A stretch of 64,000 nt of DNA. It comes from Streptomyces gelaticus. Its GTDB lineage: Bacteria; Actinomycetota; Actinomycetes; Streptomycetales; Streptomycetaceae. Positions 51,553-59,273 of the stretch are shown piece after piece; position 1 is the first letter of the stretch; every line of letters starts with the position of its first letter. Under the pieces are notes generated by a model that worked only from the letters and a program-made list of their open reading frames with translations, did not search any database and was not told the origin of the DNA. A program made the position numbers and the translations under genes. The DNA is taken from contig NZ_BMTF01000009.1 of the NCBI RefSeq assembly GCF_014649535.1, positions 179,396-243,395 of the forward strand, written 5' to 3'.

Positions 51553-52242
51553 GTGCAACCACCCCAAGATGACGACACCGCCGATCTACTCGCCCCGGTT
51601 CCAGCCGTACGGACCGGCAGCCTCGTGGGATACGCACGCGTGTCCACCAAGGGACAGCTGCTCGACCGGCAGATCCACGCACTCACCGAAGCCGGATGCA
51701 TCCGGATCTTCGCCGACAAGAAGTCCGGCAAGAGCGCCGAACGCGAGGAACTACGTAAGGCCCTCGACTACCTGCGCGAGGGTGACACCCTCGTCGTCCC
51801 GTCGCTAGACCGGCTCGGCCGCTCTCTCCAGGACCTCATCGCCATCGTGTCCGGCCTGCGTAAGCGCGGCATCGGCTTCACCTCGTTGCACGAGTTGCTC
51901 GACACCACCACGCCTGGCGGGCGCCTGGTCTTCCATGTCTTCGCGGCCCTGGCGGAGTTCATCCGCGAACTCATCGTCCAGGGCACCAACGAGGGCCTGG
52001 ACGCGGCCCGCGCCCGCGGTGCCCGCCTCGGTCGTCCGCCGGCCATGACCGAGGAACAGGTACGTCACGCCCGTGACCTGCTCGCCCGCCCGGAGAACAC
52101 CGTCACCTCGATCGCGAAGCTCCTCGGCGTCTCCCGCAACACCATCTACAACTACGTGCCCGAACTGAAGGGCGGCCGTCTCGCGCTCGCCGAGACGACC
52201 AACACGGCAGAACTGCCCCGGCCCTCCAGGTCAGAGGACTGA
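51553..52242 (+). CDS. tnpR: Serine resolvase of Tn-C (short TnpR type)
   Basis: This resolvase of about 229 residues has a catalytic domain LVGYARVSTKGQLLDRQIHA (Ser in RVST), the arginines of DRLGRSLQDL, the dimer helix, and a C-terminal helix-turn-helix (TVTSIAKLLGVSRNTIYNYV). The frame is open from ATG 51478, but the dyad at 51496-51539 suggests that stretch is the res site, so GTG 51553 is used. The resolvase splits the cointegrate made during replicative transposition. Its stop codon overlaps the right terminal repeat. Confidence 0.85.
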   Translation: MQPPQDDDTADLLAPVPAVRTGSLVGYARVSTKGQLLDRQIHALTEAGCIRIFADKKSGKSAEREELRKALDYLREGDTLVVPSLDRLGRSLQDLIAIVSGLRKRGIGFTSLHELLDTTTPGGRLVFHVFAALAEFIRELIVQGTNEGLDAARARGARLGRPPAMTEEQVRHARDLLARPENTVTSIAKLLGVSRNTIYNYVPELKGGRLALAETTNTAELPRPSRSED

Positions 52243-52286
52243 TTACCGCCGTTTGCGGCTGGTGACAGCGTTCTTACCGGCACCCC
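52241..52286 (-). repeat. Tn-C right terminal inverted repeat
   Basis: The 46-bp partner ends GGCACCCC at 52286. The resolvase stop codon (52240-52242) overlaps its inner edge, showing how compact the element is. Confidence 0.9.
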
Positions 52287-52291
52287 AAGCT

Positions 52292-54347
52292 GGCGACCGC
52301 GTTCCAGGTCGTGTTCGACACCACCTCCGAGCAGGTCGATACCGACACGGGGGAGATCGCCCCGCCGAAGGTGGAGAGCCTGGAAGGGATGTGGGCGGCC
52401 ATCGAGCAGGTGGTGCCCCGGCACGAGCTGGCCGCGGCGATCGCCGCGCTGTTCGAGCTGACCCCGCCGCTGGACTCGGATGCGGACGAGGCATGGCGGG
52501 CCATGCTGGTCAACCGGTTCGGCACGGTCCGGCCGTTCTTGAAGCTGCTGGTCAACGTGGTGGACTTCGACGCTACCCCGGAGGGTGAGCCGGTGCTGGC
52601 CGCGATGCTGTCGCTGCCGGAGCTGATGGGCCGCAAGAAGGTCGGCCCGGCCGAGATCGACACCGCCCTGCTGAGCGGTTCGTGGCGGCGCTTGGTGCTG
52701 GCGGCGCCGCACCTGGAGCCCGGGACGGTGGACTGGAAGGCGTACACGTTCTGCGTGCTGGAGCAGCTGCACCGAATGCTTCGCAGCAAGCAGGTCTTCG
52801 CGAAGAACTCCTCGAAGTGGGGTGACCCGCGGGCGAAGCTGCTGGCCGGGCAGGCGTGGCAGCAGGCCCGCCCGACCGTGCTGGCCTCGCTGAACCTGCC
52901 CGGGGAAGTGGGCGGCCACCTTCAGGCACGGGCGGCGCTGCTGGACGGCACCTACCGGGAGGTCGCCGCCCGGGTCCCGGACAACGCGCAGATCGTCTTC
53001 GACGATGACGGCCGCCTGCACTTCGCCGCCCTGGAGCCGGAGCCCGAACCGGCCTCCCTCCTCGACCTGCGGGCCGCCGTGAACGCGATGCTGCCGCGCG
53101 TGGACCTGCCCGAGGTGCTGCTGGAGGTCTTCTCCTGGACCGGCGCCGACCAGGCGTTCACCTCGGTCACCGGCGGCGAGGCCCGGCTGAAGGACCTGCA
53201 CGTCACGATCGCGGCCCTGCTGGTCGCCCACGGCTGCAACGTCGGCTACACCCCGGTCATGGGCGGCGCGGACCCGCTGAAGTACGGGCGGCTGTCCCAC
53301 GTGGACCAGACGTACTTGCGGCTGGCAACGTACCGGGCCGCGAACGCGGCCCTCATTGAGCACCAGGCGTCCATCGGGCTCGCGCAGAGCTGGGGCGGGG
53401 GCCTGGTCGCCTCGGTGGACGGGATGCGGTTCGTCGTCCCCGTCCCCAGCGTGTACGCGCGGCCGAACCCGAAGTACTTCGGCCGCCGCGGCGGCGCCAC
53501 TTGGCTCAACATGATCAACGACCAGGCGGCGGGCCTGGGCGGGAAGGTCGTGGTCGGCACCCCGCGCGACTCCCTGTATGTGCTGGACGTCCTCTACGAC
53601 CGCGACGGCGGCCGCCGCCCGGAGATGATCGTCACCGACACCGCGTCCTACAGCGACATCGTGTTCGGGCTGCTGACCCTGGCCGGGTTCGCCTACGCTC
53701 CGCAGCTCGCGGACCTGCCGGACCAGAAGATGTGGCGGATCGACCGCACGGCCGACTACGGGGCCTTCCAGGACGCTGCCCGCGGCCGAGTCGACCTCGC
53801 CCGGATCGAGCGGCACTGGGAGGACATCCTGCGGATCATCGGCTCCATCCACACCGGAGCCGTCCGCGCCTACGACGTCATCCGGATGCTTTCCCGGGAC
53901 GGGCGGCCCACCCCGCTCGGTGACGCGATCGCGCACTACGGACGGATCGCGAAGACCCTGCACATCCTGCGCCTGGCCGACGAGCCCGGCTACCGGCGGC
54001 AGATCAAGGTGCAGGCCAACCTCCAGGAAGGCCGCCACGCATTGGCCCGGAAGATCTTCCACGGCCGGGCCGGGCAGCTCTACCAGCGCTACCAGGACGG
54101 TATGGAGGACCAGATCGGCGCCCTGGGCCTCGTCCTGAACGCGCTCGTGCTGTTCAACACCCGCTACATGGACGCCACCGTGAACCAGCTGCGCGCGGAC
54201 GGCTTCGAGGCCCGCGACGAGGACGTGGCCCGGCTCTCCCCGTTCGTGCGCCACCACATCAACGTGCTGGGCCGGTACTCCTTCCAGCTTCCCGACCTGC
54301 CCGGCGGCCTGCGGCCCCTCCGTGCCCCGGACGCTGTCGACGAGTAG
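52292..54347 (+). pseudogene. tnpA: Tn-B transposase, C-terminal part (interrupted by Tn-C)
   Basis: This 684-codon remainder begins GCG after one leftover base (ATAFQVVFDTTSEQVDTDTG) and runs to TAG 54347. It holds the Tn3 DDE catalytic core: Asp in ASVDGMRFVVPV, Asp in IVTDTASYSDIVFG and Glu in DGMEDQIGALGLVLNALV. It has no start signal of its own. It joins in frame to 45186-46183 once Tn-C and one AAGCT are removed. The sequence is clearly related to the Tn-A transposase. Confidence 0.88.
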
Positions 54348-54353
54348 CGAGAC

Positions 54354-54383
54354 GCGGCGGGCGCGTCTGGCCGCGCCCGCCGC
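54354..54383. terminator. Bidirectional terminator between Tn-B transposase and exporter
   Basis: GCGGCGGGCGCG (54354-54365) pairs with CGCGCCCGCCGC (54372-54383) around a 6-base loop, between two genes that end toward each other. Confidence 0.65.
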
Positions 54384-54402
54384 TCGCACCGTTGTGGGAA
54401 CT

Positions 54403-55623
54403 CTATGCGTTGGCCGCCTGGACGCGGACTGCTCGGGCGCGGACCACGAAGGGCCGGGAGAGGACGGTGATGGCGATGGAGACGGCGGCCACAAAGGTGA
54501 TGGCCGTGCCAGAAGTGAAGTGCTGGGCAATGCCGCCAGCGATCGCGGCTCCGATACCTTGCCACGTCATACGGCCGGCGGACTCAACTCCCTGGACCTG
54601 GCCACGGACCGGATCAGGGGTCAACTCCAGAAGGTGCTCCTGGAGCGGCAGGGTGGCAGCGAAGCCGGCACTGGCGACGAACACCGCGGCTGTCGCCACC
54701 AGCATGGGCGGGTGGACGGCGAACAGCAGGTAGGGGGCGGCGAGCAGCAGTCGCAGGGCGAATGCGTAGCGGCGCCGCTGCTCGGCGGTAAACAGCCGCC
54801 CGACCGCAAGGTCACCGAGGAGCATGCCTGCCGATCCGGCGGCCAGGAAGACGCCGGCGTGATGGGGGGCGTAGGAGATGAACAGGGCCTCGCAGCCAAC
54901 GATCAGGCCATTGGGGACCCACAGGTTCAGCAGCAGCGCGCGTTGGCCGGAGTGGGAGAAAAGCTCGATGTTCGTCGTCCAGGTCTGGCGCAGTCCAGGG
55001 CGACGGGTCAGACGGATCGAGCGTTCCCGGACCGTCACCGCCACAATGATCAATCCACCGCCGGTCAGGGCGGTCGCGACGGCGAAGACCTCCTGCTGGC
55101 TCAGGTACCGCAGCAGTACGGCGCCGATGGCGTAGCCGAGGATGGCCATGCCTCCCGAGGTGATGTTCATCAGCGAACGTGCCAGTGCATATGAGGAGTT
55201 CGGCACTACCTCGGCGAGCAGCCCCATCCGTGTGCCCGTTCCCAGGGACTGGAAGAACCCCAGTACAAGGAGCAGATCGAACCGGGCGGCGAGCGGCAGC
55301 CCTGGAACCGCCTGTGCGGCAACACCTACGAGCGAGACGCACTGGAGCGCGACGAGGGTCCGGCGAGGACGGCTTCCGTCCGCGACCGACATCAGCGTCA
55401 GCGCACCGAGTACCGTCGCGAAGGTGGCGCCGTACATGCTCACAGCGGTCAGGAACGGGGACTTGGTCTGCTGGTTGACCAGCGTGCCGAGCGCGAAGCC
55501 CGACAAGGTGCTCGCGGCGACCGTCAGTGTGAAGCTGGCGTACAGGCCGACAAATTCACGGTTGCGGAGCAGGTCACGGTAGGTGGTGGGAGGTGTGCCG
55601 GAGGCAGATGTGTCAGAAGGCAT
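54403..55623 (-). CDS. MFS exporter of Tn-B (EntS/MFS_3-like)
   Basis: This protein of about 406 residues has twelve predicted membrane segments, starting MPSDTSASGTPPTTYRDLLR and NREFVGLYASF. The GMLLGDLAVGRLF and GQVQGVESAGRMTWQGIGAA regions match the Tn-A exporter, so the two are homologues of the MFS_3 drug or siderophore exporter type. The ATG at 55623 follows directly after a hairpin and a run of six T, and its ribosome site GAAGG lies in the hairpin stem. No regulator gene accompanies it, so leader structure may replace the ArsR protein found in the other two elements. Confidence 0.85.
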   Translation of the reverse strand: MPSDTSASGTPPTTYRDLLRNREFVGLYASFTLTVAASTLSGFALGTLVNQQTKSPFLTAVSMYGATFATVLGALTLMSVADGSRPRRTLVALQCVSLVGVAAQAVPGLPLAARFDLLLVLGFFQSLGTGTRMGLLAEVVPNSSYALARSLMNITSGGMAILGYAIGAVLLRYLSQQEVFAVATALTGGGLIIVAVTVRERSIRLTRRPGLRQTWTTNIELFSHSGQRALLLNLWVPNGLIVGCEALFISYAPHHAGVFLAAGSAGMLLGDLAVGRLFTAEQRRRYAFALRLLLAAPYLLFAVHPPMLVATAAVFVASAGFAATLPLQEHLLELTPDPVRGQVQGVESAGRMTWQGIGAAIAGGIAQHFTSGTAITFVAAVSIAITVLSRPFVVRARAVRVQAANA

Positions 55624-55624
55624 G

Positions 55625-55665
55625 AAAAAAGCCTTCGCGCGCACCCAACCTGGGGCGCCGAAGGC
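55625..55665 (-). promoter_or_regulatory. Terminator-like leader hairpin (attenuator) before the Tn-B exporter
   Basis: On the minus strand GCCTTCG (55665-55659) pairs with CGAAGGC (55637-55631). Between them GCGCCCC and GGGTGCGC extend the stem, and six T follow directly (55630-55625). The ATG comes one base later. The right arm contains the GAAGG ribosome site. The structure can thus stop transcription and also hide the start of translation. A complete intrinsic terminator with a T-tract is rare in such GC-rich DNA. Confidence 0.65.
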
Positions 55666-55675
55666 CGACTCGTGG

Positions 55676-55681
55676 ATTATA
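55676..55681 (-). promoter_or_regulatory. Consensus extended -10 promoter of the Tn-B exporter
   Basis: The minus strand reads TTGCTATAAT, a perfect TATAAT with the TGn extension. Transcription would start near 55670, five bases before the hairpin, so the whole leader is essentially the hairpin. No good -35 box is seen, consistent with an extended -10 promoter. Confidence 0.6.
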
Positions 55682-55767
55682 GCAAGTGCCCCAGCCTCTC
55701 CACGGCCCGCATCGGACCGGGGGAGACACGGACGCGGATACGCACCGGTCTCGGCAGCACCGCACAT

Positions 55768-56742
55768 TCACCGGCGGCTGTCGCCAGGTGCGAGCAGACT
55801 GGTCAACTCCGAGATCGCCTCGTGCGAGGGCTTGAAGTAGCGGCGGACGTTCTCCGGCTTCTTGTGCCTCGACTTCGCCATCAGCATCAGCAGGGAGGCG
55901 CCCTGCTCGCCCAGGTGGGTCAGGGCGGAATGACGGTACTCATGCAGGTCCCAGCCCGTCCCCGGCCCACGCACGGCGGTGTGCTCGTCGAGGAGGGCGC
56001 GGGCCTGGCCATAGGAGAGGCGGGCCAGGCCGGTGTCCGGGCACACGTCGCGCGGGCTGACCACCTTCCCTGGGCCTGGGCGGCGATGGGTGACGAACAC
56101 CGGCCCACGGATACGGCCGCGCAGCAGCCGGGGAAGGAGCCGGGCGGTGCCGGCGTCCCAGTAGACGGTCTCCAGCACGAAGTCCTCGCGCGCCTGCCCG
56201 CGTCGGCGGGCCTTGCTGCGGGCGCCCTTGGCTTTCACCGGGCAGCGGCGGGCGGCGAGGTCCAGGTCCTCGATGTTCACGCCGAGGATCTCCTCCGCGC
56301 GGGCGGCGGTCTCGTAGAGCATCCGCCACAGCGTCTTCTCCCGTAGATGGACCTCGCGGCGGGCGATGAGCCGGTCCACGGCCATCTTCGAGCGGGCCGG
56401 GGTCTCGGAGTCCGGCACCGCCAGCCGCTTCGTCCAGGCAGGGACCGCCGGGCCGTCGTAGCCGTACGACTCGCACCAGCCGAGCCAGGAGAGCACCGCC
56501 GCCCGGCGGGCATTCCAGGTGTTGACCGCCGCAGTGCCCCACAGCAGTTCCAGGGCCTCGCCGATCTCGTCGTCCGCGACCGACCCGAGCGGGCGGGCCT
56601 CTCCGATCCGCTCGGCGGTCTTGCCGACCCCGACCCCGTAGCTGCGGACGGTGTTCGGGTTGCGGAGCGAGTCGAGGAAGGCTTCGGCCGCCGAGCGGAC
56701 GGTCAACGCCTTCCCGGCCGGCAGTTGCACGACGGTTGGCAC
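55768..56742 (-). CDS. tnpI: Tyrosine recombinase of Tn-B (TnpI-type)
   Basis: This 324-residue integrase-family protein has the catalytic Arg in YETAARAEEIL, HxxR in HEYRHSALTHLG, a following His in KSRHKKPENV and the nucleophile Tyr in VRRYFKPS. Its N-terminal SAM-like arm (TVRSAAEAFLDSLRNPNTV) is typical. GTG 56742 follows GGGGGA. In Tn3 elements such as Tn4430 a TnpI of this class resolves cointegrates in place of a serine resolvase. It lies next to the inverted repeats at 56756-56848, its likely recombination site. Confidence 0.85.
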   Translation of the reverse strand: MPTVVQLPAGKALTVRSAAEAFLDSLRNPNTVRSYGVGVGKTAERIGEARPLGSVADDEIGEALELLWGTAAVNTWNARRAAVLSWLGWCESYGYDGPAVPAWTKRLAVPDSETPARSKMAVDRLIARREVHLREKTLWRMLYETAARAEEILGVNIEDLDLAARRCPVKAKGARSKARRRGQAREDFVLETVYWDAGTARLLPRLLRGRIRGPVFVTHRRPGPGKVVSPRDVCPDTGLARLSYGQARALLDEHTAVRGPGTGWDLHEYRHSALTHLGEQGASLLMLMAKSRHKKPENVRRYFKPSHEAISELTSLLAPGDSRR

Positions 56743-56755
56743 CGCTTCCCCCTTG

Positions 56756-56848
56756 CCACGGATAACAGGGCCGCTTCACGTACGGCCCGGAGAACGTCAC
56801 CGCAGGTGACGAACCAAGCTCCCGCAGATAATAGGACGTTATCCGTGG
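56756..56848. promoter_or_regulatory. Candidate TnpI recombination site (IRS) of Tn-B
   Basis: CCACGGATAAC (56756-56766) and GTTATCCGTGG (56838-56848) are perfect 11-bp inverted copies. GATAA and TTATC around a 7-base centre (56827-56843) form a compact dyad like a tyrosine-recombinase core. GTCACC-gca-GGTGAC lies between. All of this is in the short gap between tnpI and the right end of Tn-B, where TnpI elements keep their core and accessory sites. Confidence 0.6.
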
Positions 56849-56908
56849 AACAACTTCACACCGGCCCCGCGACCAGCATCCCGCCAGCCGCCCAACAGCG
56901 ACGACGAG

Positions 56909-56948
56909 GGCTTAGCGCCGGTTTCCGTTCCGATGTTCCTCGACCCCC
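56909..56948 (-). repeat. Tn-B right terminal inverted repeat
   Basis: The 40-bp partner of 45058-45097, ending CGACCCCC at 56948. The next five bases, TTGAT, repeat the five bases before the left end. Confidence 0.9.
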
Positions 56949-56961
56949 TTGATCTTGCTGA

Positions 56962-58035
56962 CTACTCCGTCTCCGTGCCCTGGAAGACCTGGTCCTGGAG
57001 CCGTTGACGAAGATCGGCTTCTTCGGCCGTGACCGGGTCGTCCGGGCGTCGGATACGGGCTCGGCGAGGGCGGGGGATGTCGTCGGCGTCCTGAAGGTCA
57101 GCGAAGTCGGCGTGCGCCTGGGCGACGGCTTCGGGGTACGCCTCCTTCTTCTCGTGCTCGGCGAGCGCCCGGTAGACGCTCGCGACACTGGGGGCCAGGC
57201 CTTTGCGCTTGCCGGTGGGGATGATCAGGTCGGGCTGGATCTGCTCGACCGACTCGCCGTTCGCTCGGCGCCGCAGCACGGTGTGCAGCATGTCCTCGGT
57301 GATGACGGGCGGCCGGCCGCCGTGCTTGCCCTTTCGGGCCGCGGCGTCGAGTCCTTCGAGGGTCGACTCGCGGATGTTCTCCCGCTCCGTCTCCGCCATC
57401 GCCGCGAAGAACGCGAACAGCAGGCGTCCCGGCCCGCTGGGGTCATACATCCCGGGCAAGGGCCCGGCGAGCATCTCCAGGACCAGGCCGTGGGCGGTGA
57501 GGTGGTCGGCGAGCGCGGTGAGCTCGGCGGCGTCGCGGCCCAGGCGCTTCATCTCGTACACGGTGAAGATGACGCGGCAGTGCGGGGCGTGGGCCTTGAT
57601 CTGCCGGGCGAGCGCGAGCGCGGCCTCGAACTGCGGGCGGACGCGCACGCGGGTGCTGATCTTCTCGGAGAACACCTTGTCGCGCTCGATGCCGTGCTTG
57701 GCGAGGGCGTCGAGCTGCGACTGGAGTTCCTGGGTGAGCGTCGAACAGCGGGCGTACCCGATGCGGATGTCGGCGCTCGGGGTGTCCGGTGCGAGGGCGA
57801 GCGGGACCGGGGTGCCGGGGCGCCACGGCTGGCCGGGGCCGCGGTCGGCAGGGGTGGGCACGCGCAGGAGCTTGGCGAGCCGGGGCACCTTGGTGAAGCG
57901 GCCGGTGTGGTAGGTGCCGGCGACCGCGGCGGAGCGCGAGCGGCACGGCGAGCCGGGTTCGGCCCGGCAGCGCGGGCAGGGGTGGCGCTCGACATCGTCC
58001 GCGTCGTTCGGGGAGGCTTCTTGAGGGACTGTCAT
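56962..58035 (-). CDS. tnpR: Serine resolvase of Tn-A, long form with N-terminal Cys cluster
   Basis: This protein of about 357 residues starts with a Cys/His cluster (HPCPRCRAEPGSPCRSR then YHTGR), possibly a zinc ribbon. The resolvase domain follows (IRIGYARCSTLTQELQSQLD, Ser in ARCST; then YEMKRLGRDAAELTAL), with an E-helix near GRLLFAFFAAMAETERENIR, a helix-turn-helix part (GLAPSVASVYRALAEHEKKE) and an acidic-basic tail. It is longer than usual TnpR proteins (about 185-210). ATG 58035 is used; GTG 58053 is possible. It should resolve Tn-A cointegrates. Confidence 0.85.
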   Translation of the reverse strand: MTVPQEASPNDADDVERHPCPRCRAEPGSPCRSRSAAVAGTYHTGRFTKVPRLAKLLRVPTPADRGPGQPWRPGTPVPLALAPDTPSADIRIGYARCSTLTQELQSQLDALAKHGIERDKVFSEKISTRVRVRPQFEAALALARQIKAHAPHCRVIFTVYEMKRLGRDAAELTALADHLTAHGLVLEMLAGPLPGMYDPSGPGRLLFAFFAAMAETERENIRESTLEGLDAAARKGKHGGRPPVITEDMLHTVLRRRANGESVEQIQPDLIIPTGKRKGLAPSVASVYRALAEHEKKEAYPEAVAQAHADFADLQDADDIPRPRRARIRRPDDPVTAEEADLRQRLQDQVFQGTETE

Positions 58036-58044
58036 GACACCGGA

Positions 58045-58190
58045 TGCTGTCACAAACGATTCTCAGAAGTGCCCCGGACCCACCTTTGAGTGAGAACGAG
58101 TTCTGCGAACCGAACCGCCGCTTCGCGATCACCGGGACACCGTCTTTGATCTTGCTCGGGCAAAGGACCGTTTGTGAGACAAGCAGTGCT
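58045..58190. promoter_or_regulatory. Candidate res region of Tn-A
   Basis: The gap upstream of the Tn-A resolvase contains CACAAACGATTCTC (58051-58064), the opposite-strand match CCGTTTGTGAGAC near 58168-58180, and an AGAACgaGTTCT dyad near 58092-58103. Repeated half-sites in both orientations over about 140 bases next to tnpR fit a three-subsite res region. Confidence 0.4.
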
Positions 58191-58201
58191 GATCTGAGCC
58201 C

Positions 58202-59185
58202 TCAGCCCGAACCTGCGACCAGTGCCTCGCCGAGCGGGGTGCGCCGGTAGAGCACCGAGCGTCCGGACCGGGCGCGGACCAGCAGTCCCGCGCCTCGAAG
58301 GATGGCGAGGTGGTCTCCCACCGCGCCGGGTGCCATGGCGAGGCTTCGGGCGAGGTGGCTGGTGCTGGCCGGGGCGTCCAGCGCCAACAGCAGCCGGGCT
58401 CGGGACCGGCCGACCAGAGCGGTCAGCGCGTCCGGTCGGGGGACGGTCTCCTGTTCGCCCCACAGGGCGGCGGTGCCGCGGGCGCGATAGATCAAGGTTC
58501 TGGGCCAGGGGTCTTCAAGGTGGGCGGCGATATTCGCGACGAAGACCGAAGGGATCAGCAGGAGCCCGTCGCCGGCGAGGCGGACTGTTCCGACTTGGGG
58601 GAAGTGGCCGATCTCGATGCCACCGGCTTGCCAGGCAATGCTCGGGTGCAGGCTCTCGATGGTCCTGACCCATCCGTGTTCGCCGATCACACCCACCCGG
58701 TGCACGACGTCGCGCTCACAGATCGCGCGCAGTTGCGGCCAGTCCGGGGCGAGCAGCTCGTGCCAGGCCTGGTCCATCGCCTCGGCGATCCTGGAGACGG
58801 CGTCCGTCGAGTCCAGCACTGCGCGTACGCGGGGATCGCGGGCGGACGGGCCGGTCGCGTTGGTGGCGATTTCGTGGCGGGCCGCTTCCAGTGGTGTGGC
58901 CCGGATCATGGCCAGGTCGTCTGCCCAGGTCTGGTTGAGGCCGCGCGGGGGCGGGGCGACGAAGTTCGGTCCGCCCCCGCGCGGGGTGTGCAGGGCGAGG
59001 GCGGCGTTCAGTTCGGTCTCGCCGCGAAGGCGTTCAAAGACCGGCAGGAGCCGGGTGGCCCAGGCTCGCGGCAGCGGCCGGTCTTGACCGGCGAGCGAGC
59101 GCAGCAGTAGGCAGAGGTCCAGCACGGGCGACAATGCGAACCGGCTGCGCAGCAGGTCCTCGACGGAGACTTCGAAGCGCAGCAC
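58202..59185 (-). CDS. ArsR-like regulator of Tn-A (large form)
   Basis: This 327-residue protein has a long alpha-helical N-terminal part (MLRFEVSVEDLLRSRFALSP, about 1-245). The winged helix lies at the C-terminus: RSRARLLLALDAPASTSHLA, then RSLAMAPGAVGDHLAILRGA (about 250-325). This is the DUF5937/ArsR-like arrangement common in Streptomyces, where the first part may bind the inducer. GTG 59185 is the start. It is divergent from the exporter with only 88 bases between them, and a perfect dyad lies there, so it probably represses the exporter and itself. Confidence 0.8.
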   Translation of the reverse strand: MLRFEVSVEDLLRSRFALSPVLDLCLLLRSLAGQDRPLPRAWATRLLPVFERLRGETELNAALALHTPRGGGPNFVAPPPRGLNQTWADDLAMIRATPLEAARHEIATNATGPSARDPRVRAVLDSTDAVSRIAEAMDQAWHELLAPDWPQLRAICERDVVHRVGVIGEHGWVRTIESLHPSIAWQAGGIEIGHFPQVGTVRLAGDGLLLIPSVFVANIAAHLEDPWPRTLIYRARGTAALWGEQETVPRPDALTALVGRSRARLLLALDAPASTSHLARSLAMAPGAVGDHLAILRGAGLLVRARSGRSVLYRRTPLGEALVAGSG

Positions 59186-59214
59186 TCTGCCATGCTACCG
59201 AGGGACGCTGTTCC

Positions 59215-59234
59215 GATTCGTCCAGCGACGAATC
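59215..59234. promoter_or_regulatory. Perfect dyad, likely operator between regulator and exporter of Tn-A
   Basis: GATTCGTC (59215-59222) and GACGAATC (59227-59234) are perfect inverted copies with a 4-base spacer, centred in the divergent gap between regulator and exporter. This is the expected place and shape for an ArsR-type operator. Confidence 0.65.
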
Positions 59235-59273
59235 ATTGGTGAGTGGCATGGACGCACGGCGAGACTCGGCGTC

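Larger units (their letters stand above)
46184..52286. mobile_element. Tn-C: innermost Tn3-family transposon with arsR-mfs pair
   Basis: This 6103-bp element is bounded by 46-bp inverted repeats (46184-46229 and 52241-52286, two mismatches) beginning GGGGTGCCGGTAAGAACGCT. It is flanked by the 5-bp direct duplication AAGCT (46179-46183 and 52287-52291). It carries a damaged transposase, an ArsR regulator, an MFS exporter and a serine resolvase, all on the plus strand. It sits in the middle of the Tn-B transposase gene. Confidence 0.92.
45058..56948. mobile_element. Tn-B: middle Tn3-family transposon with tyrosine recombinase
   Basis: Bounded by 40-bp inverted repeats (45058-45097 and 56909-56948; starting GGGGG, with three mismatches) and flanked by the 5-bp direct duplication TTGAT at 45053-45057 and 56949-56953. 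The target was the inner part of Tn-A's left repeat. Without Tn-C it is about 5.8 kb: transposase (plus strand), then MFS exporter and TnpI-type recombinase (minus strand). Tn-C lies inside its transposase gene. Confidence 0.92.

Noticed and set aside
52152..54530. 792-codon minus-strand frame
   Set aside because: Antisense to the Tn-B transposase; it also crosses the Tn-C end.
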